From assembly GCA_039881145.1 (NCBI GenBank), contig JAYKKI010000090.1, forward strand, positions 8,234,501-8,298,500: a DNA stretch of 64,000 nucleotides. Direction: 5' to 3'. Under the pieces are notes generated by a model that made no database searches, was not told where the DNA came from, and was given only the letters and a program-made list of their open reading frames with translations. This stretch comes from Druceiella hillmani (taxonomy: Eukaryota > Arthropoda > Insecta > Lepidoptera > Hepialidae). How positions within the stretch are numbered: position 1 is the stretch's first letter; every line of letters starts with the position of its first letter. This document shows positions 49,921 through 61,580 of this stretch, piece by piece. The position numbers and the translations under genes are program-made.

Positions 49921-51840
49921 GAAATTATTTCGTGAACAATATTGTAAGTAATTAAACAATACAAATATATAACACTATATTTCCATTCGCTTAAAAATTT
50001 TAATTTTCCATTCCTCACGAGAGTTGAATTACTTCTAAGGAGTCAATTAGCTTTAATTAAATATGGAAAATTTGCAAAAAAGTCTCAATAAAAAGCTTAC
50101 TTTCCATCGCTTGTTATATATTAAGAAATAATAAAAAGAAATAACAACTTTTTAAGTTTCTTACCCTATGTAATTGTCTGTCTATCCGATTATCATAGTC
50201 GTTTTTCAAAGAAAGAGTTTGATAAAAAACTTGACATTTAGCACAGAATAAAGCCTGTTAACCAGCACATATCTCTACATCTAGCATTCTGAAATATTCT
50301 CGTAGAAATTTTCTCTCACCTTCCCCCCTCCTCCATACATGTAAAATAATGAATTTAACCCAAATTTTTTTCACATTAAGCGGTAATATTCTGATTGAGT
50401 TTTAAAAGGGATATATTGTCTGTTATCAATCAGGAACTACTCTTTGGGAATTCAGGATACGCTTGATATATGTTAAAATCAAAGTTACAGGTTTTCATTA
50501 CAGACTGTACTACATGATTAAATAAGAAACTAATGAACCGTAAAATAGAGACGCCATTCTGGAACTATTCAAAATGTTGCATTAACTATTTTTAATCCCA
50601 ATTGTAGGTAATATATTTGTATGCCAAATTCCCTGTTAGTTCAGAATTATGGAATAACAAACTTGCGCTTATCCGCCTGATTTATGTACTTATAACAGTA
50701 ATCTTGTTTAACCTGTTTTACATTTAGCAAATATTAGTATTAGTGAGTCGATTATCAATGTCTTCATCAAATTTGTCAGTAGAAAGTAAATATTACTTGT
50801 ATTATTTAATATTAATATATTAATTAACAGTTTTAATTTATTTTATAATAAATTTTGAAACGTAAGGATCCGGAGGTACGATATCCCAGTTTTAAATCTT
50901 AATACCGAGAATGATGTCCACTTGGCGACAACTTGAGTTTACTCTAAATAAACCCTTTCCTTAATATACAAATAATTAAACCATACGCTTAAGAAACCGC
51001 TTTATGGAGGAAGAGTTCACGTGAAAAAGGAATAATTATGTATTTCTTCAATAACAAAATACTCAAAGTAAGAAGTATTTAAGGTTCGAAATATTTCCAG
51101 TCAATTACGAGCAACATTAATTACAATCCTTCCTCTTTCCTCTCCGAAAACGAACGCCATCGGATTTTGTGTAATTTTAGTTGTAATGCAAATATATCTC
51201 CAATTGCTGTTATTAATTTTTACGCTGTTTGTATCTTTTATTCTTCTTTAGTATTAAAAAAAAGAAAAATTAAATTTACGTCGTGTGTGTTTCTTATAGG
51301 TCCAAATAGTACCTATGACATATTGAAAGACGTTTTCCAACGCTGAAATAATAAAATTAACTCATATGAAGTTTCCAATTTTCTTGTTTATTACATAGAA
51401 GACGCCATGCATTTTGATTGAAAATTTGAGAGAAATTAATGAATTACGTTGCATTAGGATATTTTATCATGACTTGCCCGCAATTAATTTGGGCATATTA
51501 TGATAAAATAAAATAATTTCCGATTATCAATTACCACGAAAATTTCCTTAATGTATTTTTAATCATTTTGCACTTACCTTTGTGATAGTAATTTGGCAAT
51601 ATTGTATCGGCTTCTTTAGAATGTGAGTACTTTTTGGATTTTAATGAACGCAGCAAAAGTAAGTTAAGCAATTTCACTTCTATACCAAATTCAACACTTA
51701 TGAATATTTTGGCATATAATTTTCATAATAATTAAGATATTTATTTTGTGATAAGACCAAATTTTTCATCCTCTTTTTATAAAACTGCTTAACCAGAGAA
51801 GATAATTACAATTTTTCGTCAGCTTTGATGTTATCACCCT
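49921..51840. other. AT-rich stretch without recognised genes
   Basis: No coding signal or RNA gene is seen in this interval. Confidence 0.5.
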
Positions 51841-52007
51841 CGACTTATAAGGTCCCGTTTTAAATCGAGAAACAAGTGACAGCCATTGGTTCTCCGATCT
51901 AGATCATACGGTGAATGAACCAGTCATCACCGGCCAGATGGCCAAATGAGATCTTCAGTTATGTGAGTAGCATATAGCCGCGAATTGTCGTGAAATATCA
52001 CCATTCC
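51841..52007 (-). pseudogene. Mariner transposase, catalytic-domain remnant
   Basis: The minus strand reads GMVIFHDNSRLYATHITEDL from 52007, then after a stop and frame shift VHSPYDLDRRTNGCHLFLDL and KRDL to about 51841. Intact mariner transposases have HHDNARPH, followed about 34 residues later by SPDLAPxDxHLF and then KRDL or similar. The first catalytic Asp (HDN, codon at 51987-51989) and the third (in PYDLD) are still visible. Only about 55 codons survive, with at least one stop and one frameshift. Terminal repeats and flanking TA were not identified. Confidence 0.75.
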
Positions 52008-52793
52008 GATACAGAGTATGTCAAGTATTTGGTTTCCTATTACGCTATGTAATCTTTTTTTATCTTAAAGGCCTATATCAGCATTTATTATTGTAAAATT
52101 ACCGACCGTAAAATTAACAAGAAATACTAACTGATTGGCTCAAAAACTTTGGTCAAAAGGAGTCAAAAAAGTTTACTTTTGAAAAATTATAATAATGAAA
52201 ACTGACGAAGCATAAATAGGAAAAAAATAGAAACTGAGGGAAAAGAAAAATGCTGTGTGATGTGACAACAGTGTGCAGTGATGGGTTAATTGTTGTCTAT
52301 ATTACCAAAATAAATATCTATATTAAAATAGCAGTATGGTCACAAGAATTTTACCATAATGAAATTGAGAGCAGCTTCGTAGATGTGACTTCGTTTCACA
52401 GCATGCCACCAGCGTCTCATTGCGAGTTAGATATTTACTGACACACCTACAATATACTTAATATAATCAATGTACTGCAGGAAATTGGTTTTTCCAATTC
52501 TATAATGGCGATTCCTTATTACGGCGCAGGTTATGCATACTGATATTTAATAGAAGTAAAATTTGTTTGTTTGTTAATTATTTTGTAAGTGTAGTTTCTG
52601 GAAATACTGAATGAATTGTAAAAAATAATTTTGTAGGTAGAAATCTACATAACATTAGCCTTGACTAAAGCATGTCATATTATAATTTAATAAAAACGTT
52701 TTCAGTTAGAAATTCTGTCAAGAGTAAATCAGGTCAGAGGAAAATGCGACGCTTGATTAATTTATCGGCTTGCGCTGTCAAATGATAGGATAT
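52008..52793. other. AT-rich stretch without recognised genes
   Basis: Nothing is supported beyond a possible upstream continuation of the mariner remnant to about 52040. The frame at 52250-52441 has no recognisable homology. Confidence 0.45.
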
Positions 52794-52986
52794 ATTCACA
52801 ATTAAATGAAACTACGTGATGTAGTATTATTTCTACTTTCTTTAAGTTTTTTACCACGACCTAGGTTTCGTTGTATTACAACATCTTCAGGTGGGCTGAA
52901 GGAATACAACGAAACCTAGGTCGTGGTAAAGAACTTAAAGAAAATAGAAATAATACTACATCACGTAGTTTCATTTAATTGTGAAT
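52794..52986. mobile_element. Foldback element, copy B (hammerhead-bearing, Penelope-like derived)
   Basis: A 193-bp palindrome whose outer ends are ATTCACAATTAAATGAAAC and its complement ending at 52986. Arms of about 84 bp (52794-52877 and 52903-52986) differ at only about two positions, so this copy is young or its arms are kept alike. The centre is asymmetric: the left arm extends into TCTTCAGGTGGGCTG, which the right arm lacks. The minus strand of the left arm carries the ribozyme-like core. Same family as 18768-18989 and 63401-63513. A LINE 3' relic lies directly downstream (53065-54050), so it may have inserted next to older repeat DNA. No coding capacity. Confidence 0.85.
52854..52895 (-). 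ncRNA. Hammerhead-ribozyme-like motif (dimer type), copy B
   Basis: On the minus strand: CCCAC (52895-52891), CTGAAGA (52890-52884), one T, stem II GTTGT-AAT-ACAAC (fully paired), GAAA (52869-52866), CCTAGG, TC and GTGG (52857-52854) pairing with CCAC. Predicted cleavage is after the C at 52858. Among the three family members this has the best-preserved core. CCTAGG is self-complementary, so helix III would need two molecules. Known Penelope-type hammerheads share this trait. Catalytic activity is inferred only. Confidence 0.65.
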
Positions 52987-53064
52987 AATGCATTTCTACA
53001 AAATTAATGCCAAATATATTCAATCAATGGTTGGATATATGGGAAAAAATGTAGTAAGTAAATG

Positions 53065-54050
53065 TTAGTCATTAGTAGATCTCAAAAAAAGTCAGGAACG
53101 CCATACATCTAGGTTTAATATTTAATCTACAATAATGTTTTTCACGTTAAAAATAAATGGAAAATGGTTAAGCGATCTTTGATTGTAATTTTTATGGATG
53201 ATTACATTCATATTTATAAATAGGAAACATTCCATTATCTGAAAAATTTCATGTCGATAAAATTTCCCCTGTACTGTATAATATTATGTCCCATACTTTA
53301 GGATATACAATGAAAATCACATTCTTCGGTTCGTCAATCTTAGTGTTATATAATTATTATCTTAGCCAAATTCGTCGTCTACATCTATACCTATTAAACA
53401 GTACCGTGACTGACTGACAAAGAGACAATCGCTTAGAAATAAATTCATAGAAATAAACATAATGACTGTAAAATGTCAGTATATGTATTATACATTGCTG
53501 AAAGTCTGCACAAATATTGATTTGTGTAATATATCAAAAAGGACCAAAACGAAAACAACGACAATTGCAATTTGAATAATAGAAATAAAAAAAAACTCGC
53601 TGTAACCACGATTGGGGTCCATAAAGTTAGTGCAACTTTTAAACCACAATGTGTACCCATCTACAACAAAATCCCAAGTGACTTGCAAAAATATTCAGCA
53701 AATAAATTAAGAAGTATAATCAAGCGTAAACTTTGCACAAAATGTCTGTCACAACTTATATTATTTAGAAGATTGAATAACTTAGCATGGTATGTTCTTT
53801 CAAACATAAATTCACTCACCCATAATTTTTTTACATTATTGTATCTGTTCAATTTATGAAATCTATATTATTATTTATTTCAAGAAAAAATATAGTCCCC
53901 GATTTTCCCGCCTGATTTTCCTCAAGCAGAGTCCATTTTCTGAACCGTCGGTAAACTCATTGACGTTTCAAAAGAGCATGTAAATGCCAAGGATGATGAT
54001 TTAGATTATAACATAGTCTAATTATTCCCTGGGGAAAATTTTTCCTTTCC
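53065..54050 (+). pseudogene. LINE 3' relic, copy 2, with reverse transcriptase C-terminus
   Basis: This is the 3' end of a non-LTR retrotransposon. The best-preserved coding part (53572-53859) reads NNRNKKKLAVTTIGVHKVS, then FKPQCVPIYNKIPSDLQ and KLRSIIKRKLCTK. This is the C-terminal motif order of insect LINE reverse transcriptases (TRNK..LAVP..RLHKVSKSF.GQCI..YNKIP..., then KF...IK..L..K.YY...D). Upstream and downstream sequence is frame-broken and aligns with copy 1 at 29990-31060. An RTE-like end block follows at 54088. The upstream endonuclease and RT core are absent, as in 5'-truncated insertions. Confidence 0.75.
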
Positions 54051-54087
54051 ACAGATTAATACGAAAATTTAATATAAAATTATTATA

Positions 54088-54125
54088 CCACGCGGGCGCA
54101 GCCGCGGGCGGTTACCAGTCGTTAG
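54088..54125 (+). repeat. RTE-like repeat end block
   Basis: ACCACGCGGGCGCAGCCGCG followed by GGCGGTTACCAGTCG matches the CACGCGGGCGAAGCCGCGGGC..AGCTAGT end block common in lepidopteran repeats. It is the most GC-rich short segment in this part of the window. Confidence 0.6.
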
Positions 54126-56465
54126 TGATTTGACAATTTTATTCGATATTTACACATTTAATACGAGACACGAGTAAAAGATAAAGTGCTAATAATGAAA
54201 TTAGCATCCAAAGATAATTTGATGCATTCTTAAATCGAGATTTAAACACGCAAGATGTATCAGGGGCACTTTGGAGTCTTCTAAATATGTTTCATGATTG
54301 ATGGTAATATCTAGTAGATCATTGCGTACTTTCTTAATACAAAATAGAGTTCTTTATCACTTATCTCCAGGCAATGTATTCACAGTTTATTTTGTTACAC
54401 ATTATACCGATATTGTGATTAGTGTATAGCTAATTGTGCTGTTCATGTAAAAGTAACAAAAAACTTTTTCAATTCTTCTATGTTATAATATGATCCAAAT
54501 GCTTATGAACATTTTGAAGCTATTTGTATACACTACAGCTACTAAAATGAATGATTTGTGAAAAAAAAGTATTTCGAACCAAATCCACTCCGATAAAAAT
54601 CAATATCTCAAACTATCCATCCGAAACGAGGGTTAAAAATTTAAATATTTAATTTAGGGTGATATACATAAAACTAAAACAAATATAGAGTTTAGGTTGA
54701 ATCGTTAAATGAATTTATTTGAACGAACACAATATACAAATGTCTATATTCTAATATATTATTAAATTTAATTATTTCCTCAAGTATCAGAGGTATTATC
54801 CATGAGAAGAGGTTGAGGGGTGTGATTAATGGCCCAATGTCATTCTTGAAATTTTCAAAAACGAGAAGCGTAGATGGAAACTATACAAGATTTTAACTCC
54901 TGTGTTTCTCTTGAGTGTGGATCAACTGAGCGTTTAATATATAGAAACTGGCTATGAATATGAGAGATATTTAATATACGAAAACAACAGTTATGCAAAA
55001 TTTGTGAATGTTATTAATTGATAACTTTGCACCATTTGTTCATATATTAAATACTGTTTTTTGCCTGCGGCTTTGTATGAATTCTTTTCGCTGGATCACG
55101 TGCGCAAATACTCCATGCGCCAGAATTCTCCACCCGGTTAGAAAACTTAGGAACCGCGTGAATATACTAAAGGGTAAATAGTGAACTTCGTAACTATTGC
55201 AAATTGTAAATACGCAGTGCCAAAGTCTTTTGATACCAAAATATATTTACTTACGAGCAATGCAATTTATCTTCTTGAAGATTTATACCTTTTCACATTA
55301 AATATTTATGAATATGATATTCAGAAGCAATCGTTTGATTTGTTATTAAAACGCTTATGACGTGCATATTGCTTATTGGCGACAGCTGTAGTCAGTGCAT
55401 ACGTTTCTTTTTCACTACTTAGCTCTTCTAAATGATAACGTAATTATATATAGCTTATCTATATATAAATCTGCGATATACATTATTTGGATGAAAAATG
55501 TCATCGAAATAGGTTGGACTGTTTAGCATGGAATAAAGGTAAATAAAAAAACATATTTTTATTAAACTGAGATATAATTACAATTTAGATCCTACATTTT
55601 AATAGACAAAACATGAGAAAGGAACAAAATAATCGCATTGCTAAAAAATATAGAAATATAATATTTTGTGTCTTTCAAAATGGAAAAGAAAAGTCAGGCG
55701 ATGCACAATTCAGCAAAAATCTCACCAAACCTGGTAGGGATAAATTGCTGGTACAATCCTTAATTTACCCGATAGATATAAATGTTCTACTTTATGAACA
55801 ACTAACGATATGCCGCTACTTTTCATGGATATGTTTCAGAATAGACGAAGATTGTGCCTCAAATATCTCCTCATACACTACGTTAAGGGTCTTTCCCCCA
55901 GACATGACAAAACAACCTATAAGAAACAAGTAAACCTATAAGTTACAATTAAGTTATTCTATTAAGATTTCTATATATCTCATACGTTACTAATCCCTCT
56001 CACTTCCCACACTCCAAGTGTGAATGCAAAGTATCGAACCTCACTATAATTTACCTTCAAAAACCTTTAAATTTATTTCAAATTACTTACACAAATTAAG
56101 AAGTGCGGTCAGTTTTTATCTCATAAAAACGTTTCAATTGACTACAATAGTAATTTTATAACAATTAATAAATTAATTTATATATCGCCATTATTATCTT
56201 TGCAATTTTTTCCTCCACACGTTATTAATGGATCCGTAATAGTTTTACCAGTTTCTTGTCAAGATAATATTCAGACAAGCGACATTTTCTCTAAATAGCT
56301 TAATATTATTAAAGATATATCAAGAAATTGTACAACAAAAAACTAGCAAACAAAAATTAGCCTAAGTTGCCTAGAGAAAACTAAACACTGTAAGCTACAG
56401 TATTGCAAAAGTTTTATGTTAATATATTAGTAGTTTTTGTATGAGTCCCTAAGATAATTAATCAA
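54126..56465. other. AT-rich stretch without recognised genes
   Basis: No recognised coding region. A 106-codon frame at 55613-55933 has somewhat mixed composition but no domain that I know, so I leave it unannotated. Confidence 0.45.
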
Positions 56466-56496
56466 ACTTTCCACTCTATTATATTAGTAGGATATA
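56466..56496 (+). repeat. Short repeat tail (ATATTAGTAGGAT)
   Basis: CTTTCCACTCTATTATATTA followed by GTAGGAT is the 3' tail type of abundant lepidopteran short repeats. Nothing recognisable lies upstream. Confidence 0.4.
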
Positions 56497-56756
56497 TTAA
56501 ATATTTTTTCCTATTTGCATGTGTGATATTATTGTAGTATGGCAAAGAATGGAATTAACGTCTTGTATCACCCTGCAATATATGTGAATATTTCGGTATA
56601 TCTATTACTTAAAAAGGCTAAAAAAATACGCAAGAAAAAGTTATGACCTATTTGCGTTAAATTTTGCTAATTTTGTATCTTATTTACTTGCTATCGAAAT
56701 ATTTTGTTTAATGGTATTTGAAACGGATTTAAAACTAAATTTGTAGAAACTATAGA

Positions 56757-56822
56757 CAGACGTACAGAGCGACATGAAGAAACTGTCAATGTTACCTGTT
56801 TGACTACGGAATCTTTAAAAAT
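56757..56822 (+). repeat. Decayed repeat tail related to 24100-24232
   Basis: GACAGACGTACAGAGCGACA, then ACTGTCAA and ACTACGGAATCTTTAAAA, follows the GACAGACGGACAGACAACAAAG and GGTACGGAACCCTAAAA pattern with many changes. Confidence 0.45.
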
Positions 56823-58556
56823 TTAAATAGGAGTAAGGATTAAAAGATGGAAGAGTTTTGTTTATTCGCAGCTTTCTTTTCATTCACGTGTATAAAAACG
56901 ACAAAACTAGACAACAAAAAATTGTATAGAAAAGTTTGTACCTACCTCTAATGGCGAACCAAAAGCGACTTTCATGATGGGCAGCGAAATAATTTTAAAC
57001 AAAATACAAATAATTGTCGGTTTGTCCCCCATTCACGCACGTACATATAAATATTTTTTATATGTACGTGCATATAAAACTATTTACATTCAATTCATAA
57101 TGAATTAGATGTTTATCTTTTCCGCCCACCGATAATTTTACCACCCCTCTGAACTGCCGATGCTGTGCCATACAATTATGTTATTATCAATGACGTATCC
57201 AATAAGTCTACCGCGCGAAGGCAATATGGCCGCTTCTTTATGGAAATAACCATAAACTAACTACATTAAGTAAAATTAATTTTGAAATTTAAAAATCATG
57301 TTATTTACTTATGAGTAATTTCGCTTTTTTAATCCTAAAAGTAATAGGTCAATTCAAATCATGATAATTATTATCATTTGGCGAATATTATTGCGTGAAT
57401 ATTCTTGTGGACAATATTACATCAGATATTTTACTTGCAATTAATTGAAGTATGTGGCTGGATTAGCTGTTATTTAAAAAAAAATAAATTTAAAACATCA
57501 TGGTAAAAATACCGATAATTAAAGAACACAAATGAAAGATGCCAAAATAAATCACTAAAATTAGTTATTATATGTACACATTTAACAAAAAGGATAAAAC
57601 AAATCTTACATCTACGAAGTAACGTAAACTTCTGACAATATGCCAAATCGATCGAACACTATTCCCGTTATACTTTATTGTACCGACGAATGTAGCTCGA
57701 CCATTTGTATTCAGTGAATTCGGTAATAAATTTAGATTACCGCTCGTAAAGTAGCTTCTGCTCGTGACTAGTTTTGCAAGGACTATTGATAAACAGATCA
57801 ATTACGATAGTGCGATTTAATCTAAGTCAAGTGTTATCTACTGAGGTTAGTCGGAAGTGGTACAATCACACCAATACATTGTTTTTTTTTAGTCCAACAA
57901 ATAAAAATTAAATAATTTTAAACGTATTGGAAAGACAGTTTTTTCCGTGGAACTGAAAACGATTACGAAACAAACGAAATTTTGTCCATATTTGACACAT
58001 GTAGGTACTTTATTAAATTTATTTTTTTATAATATGTATACGTGCATGTTTCCTTAAAAGAAATAAAAGCCGCTCGGGAATTTAAACTTGCGTTTGCCAA
58101 TAGTATCAAATACTCTTATTCGTACTTTATAAAATCGTAATTCGTGTTCGACTGACTTTTTTGTTTTTTTGACGGCTCGTGTACCAGATTTTGCAATCGT
58201 GATTTCATTAAGAATAAAAATAATGTGTACCAAGTTTTGTGTAAATATTGAAAGCGCACACAAATAATCAATATTTTAAGACAAGAAAGCATAGCGCTAC
58301 AAAGATTTTATATCAGACGACTTACTACCTAGATCTTAAATACCTAAAATTTTAACATATTTTTCAGAGTCATTTAAGAAGTACAGGGAAGAGATTATAT
58401 TGTACGTTAGTTGGGAGCATACTTTGGGAATTGTGTTAAAAAACAAAAAAAATAATTAAATGGTGACCCGACTTACATTTTTTTTTAAAGATCTACGTTA
58501 TATTACCCCACTCGATGGAATGCACAAAAAAATGTTCACCACCATTTTACATGAAC
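56823..58556. other. AT-rich stretch without recognised genes
   Basis: Apart from the hairpin at 57037-57071 I see no structure. Minus-strand frames at 57568-57801 and 58054-58263 lack recognisable domains. Confidence 0.45.
57037..57071. repeat. 15-bp perfect hairpin
   Basis: GCACGTACATATAAA (57037-57051) and its exact complement (57057-57071) flank a 5-nt loop. Confidence 0.85.
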
Positions 58557-58568
58557 GGGGGGGGGGGG
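58557..58568. repeat. G12 homopolymer
   Basis: Twelve consecutive G (C on the other strand), unusual in such AT-rich DNA and a likely assembly or replication trouble spot. Confidence 0.95.
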
Positions 58569-58689
58569 AGAATTAGGAAAATTGTTGTTCTTTGCTACAT
58601 TTATATTGATATATGAGGCATCTATTTGGAAATATGCCTAATGTTGCTTAAAAGCATCGGGCATATTTCAAACTATAACTAAAAATTAA

Positions 58690-59178
58690 CAATTTTCGGA
58701 TTTTTTCCTTTACTTATGGCATACAATTTTATTTTTGCCAAATTTCATGATTCTTGGTTAACGGAAAGTACCCAATAGCTTCTGATTTACTTTTGAGTGC
58801 CAAAATAATAAAAAAGATTTTAAATGATATAAGTACGTATTATCGATTTTCAGTTTTTTTTCCTTTTCTTGAGCCACGAAATCTTACTCTTTGCTAAATA
58901 ACACGATTAGGGCAACGGCAAGTTTCCTATAGGTTTTGATTTATTTGCAAAAGTCAAAATATGGAGCAGAAATGACCAATTCTAGGGTTTTTTTATTGCG
59001 TTGACTTAGAAACTTGATTTTTATACAGCTCTAAGGGACCGTAGACCTAAATATTTGTTATTAATTTCCCTTTGATACCTCCACACATTCCTAGGAAAAA
59101 GGATCTTGATTGACTGAAAGACGGACAAAGAAGCGAGCAAATAAAGATTTTTTTTCTTTCGAGACACGGAGCTCTCAA
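58690..59178 (+). repeat. Long copy of lepidopteran-type interspersed repeat
   Basis: Recognisable strings in order are CTTTACTTATGGCATACAAT, TTGCCAAATTTCATGATTCT, AACGGAAAGTACCCAATAG, CAGCTCTAAGGGACCGTAGA, CCCTTTGATACCTCCACACA, TTCCTAGGAAAAAGGATCTTG, GACTGAAAGACGGACAAAG and a decayed GGTACGGAACCC tail (GACACGGAGCTCTC). I recall this order from a repeat common in moth genomes. An internal duplication is visible: the GCCAAATTTCATGATTCTTG and AACGGAAAGTACCCAATAG unit at 58738 recurs in diverged form at about 58892 (GCTAAATAACACGATTAGGG and AACGGCAAGTTTCCTATAGG). The tail matches those at 24100-24232 and 56757-56822. No coding potential. Confidence 0.6.
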
Positions 59179-61447
59179 ATTATATATAAATTAATTATGA
59201 CAAATTTACTCGTTTCGTGTAGCACATTCCGAATTAAGAACTAAGTCATACATACAAAATTCCAAATTTGAATTCTGGTTAAAATGATTATTTTTAATAC
59301 TGCCGTCAACATTTTCACCTTCACAATAATTTGAACATAACTGGCGTAAGTTAAGTTTTAGGAACCTAAAATTTTGTATTAAGCATTATTACCTGTAATA
59401 TACCCCTAAAAATGAAGATCCCTTCAGAGAGTGTATTTTAATGTTTAGGGTTACAATACGGCCGCTATTAAAGTAACCAACAGCGATAAGTGATTTTCAT
59501 TTAAAGATGAGGATTGGTTGGTATAATCTGTTTTAATATTGGATTTTACGTAATCAATTTGACTAAACCGGTTGATTAATTGTGTGGACCTACGCTTCCA
59601 TTACATGGAACCACACTTTAAAGATTAGTCTAAATTAATCGACCAAAATACAATAAGAAACAGTGAAATTTTCAAGACATAGAATATATAATTAATGTAC
59701 CAAAATATTATTGCGTCAATGAAATAAGTATTACGATTTGTGGTAGATAGAGACAAAATACGAGAAAAAAAGAAAATACTCTGATATGAAGTAACATCAG
59801 AATGTCTTTCCTCAGGTTTATGTCCTTAGTAAATAAAACTATAAGGTATATTTTAACATTCAGCTAAATTCCAGTTTGTTGCATAATTAAGGGAAGAATT
59901 ATTTATGGATGTGAATTTATCGGATTAAGAAAGTCATGAGTATTTTTTCCTTACCTAAACTAATAATTTTACAGAATTATCTTTAATTTTTGAAATCGTA
60001 ATTATACTAGAAGATGTATGTAAGAATTTTTTAGAAATAATTAACAAGAGTTTAATAACATAAACATCAAAATAATAGCGATATTTTCATAGAGTATGAA
60101 AAAAGAAATAAGAAACCTTAAACCTACAGCAGCCATAGCCATGCAACAAAAAGCTTAAACATCACATTTAAAATACTTCAACTTTGTTTTCTCTAAACAC
60201 TTTGCCTTTGTCTTCACAAGCGAAATCTCTAAAAAAATAGTAAGAACGGTTTTGGATTAAACTTGTCCTAAAATGAAAACAAAAATTCAGAATATAATTT
60301 ACATACTGTTTTCCGTTACAACATCTGTACATATTAAATTACTCATCCTGTCGGTAGCAACGTCCTACAGAAAGCTTTGAGGTCGTAAGTTCATTATTTT
60401 TATGTACAGCGTCTGTCCGGTGCAGGCTTTGCGGCACATTGTACCCGGAGGCTAATGTATACGGAACCTCTGAGATTCTTTCCGAATCATTTTTATATGT
60501 TCCGAGCAACGACAAAAATTTTCAACGGACCGAGAGACAAGATTTCCACAATGTATTGCTGGGAGATCGCTAAGAACTTTTAGAAACTTCAATTTCAACG
60601 TAAAGTGGAAAGCTGATTTTATTTCAGCTCCTAGTTTCCTAAAATAAATACCCCGATCCCTATGAGAACTGAAATAGTATTTAGTAATTTGCAGCTGCCA
60701 GGTACAACAAGGTATCGGTATTTTATTCACTTTTATTTTGCCTTACGTCAAGGATCAAGAAACTCAAACTATTTGACAATCAAAATCAAAGGGTAAGTTA
60801 TTATTTTATTGATATTAGTACCATTATTCTAACACTTTTTCACAAAACAAATCTATAAATGGTATAAAATTAGAGTGAACGAGACAAATGCGGAAATTAA
60901 TGCTTAGGATTAATTGCAAAAAATAACTTTTAATAATATTTATTGCGTGAAATAAAAGTGATTAGCTTAAAATTCCTTGTCGATGTGGATTTTTACGTAA
61001 ATATTCATATATTTACGTAAAAATCAATTAAAAAAAAAAAAAATCATTATCAGTAAAGCTTTACTTCGTTTTATTTTCACATAACCTTTTGATATTGTGG
61101 TTGAAAACTCGAGTTTATCCTGTAACTGAGGCGTATAGTTTATAGACAGGTTTAATTTAAAATATTTTTGGTATCTTTGAAATTAACTCTTTGTCGATAC
61201 TGTCATCTGTTTTATTGTAATGTTGAAAATAATATATTCGTTCTTTTCAAGTTCGTGTATATCGGTTGCATCAATTTTTTCACCACTGACTAGTAGTAAG
61301 AAAATTAATGAAAGTCTAGTTCCTTGCTTCGTGTCTTCGAAACAGAAAATTAATTTTTCTTAAAAGTATTGTTTGAAAATAATTCTAGTAAAAATAAATA
61401 TGTAATTTAAGTAAACTTTCAGAATATTGGAAAATATATTACATTTT
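59179..61447. other. AT-rich stretch without recognised genes
   Basis: There is one strong hairpin (60988-61025). A GC-richer block at about 60400-60560 (GTCTGTCCGGTGCAGGCTTTG and flanks) is unexplained, and its 92-codon minus-strand frame matches nothing I know. Confidence 0.45.
60988..61025. repeat. 17-bp perfect hairpin
   Basis: GATTTTTACGTAAATAT (60988-61004) and its complement (61009-61025) flank TCAT. An A13 tract follows at about 61030. Confidence 0.85.
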
Positions 61448-61580
61448 ATTAGGTAACTAGCTTTTCCCGTGACTTTGTACACGTAGACGACAGAAAAACA
61501 TAACCCTGCTATTTTTTAACGTTTCGTAGCCGATCTTTATAATTTCGCCACGTACGTCTGTCTGTCCATATGTTTAGCAA
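61448..61580 (-). repeat. RTE-like repeat 3' end, reverse orientation
   Basis: Read on the minus strand, the block includes GGACAGACAGACGTACGTGG and, near its 3' end, CACGTAGACG..CACGGG.AAAGCTAGTTA, using the numbering 61490 down to 61452. Minus-strand GTACAAAGTCACGGGAAAAG matches the CGGACGAAGTCGCGGGCAAAAGCTAGT consensus. It is the same family type as the blocks at 49138 and 54088. Confidence 0.55.

Noticed and set aside
55613..55933. 106-codon plus-strand frame
   Set aside because: Mixed composition but no recognisable family. It begins and ends without splice or polyadenylation context, so evidence is insufficient for a gene.
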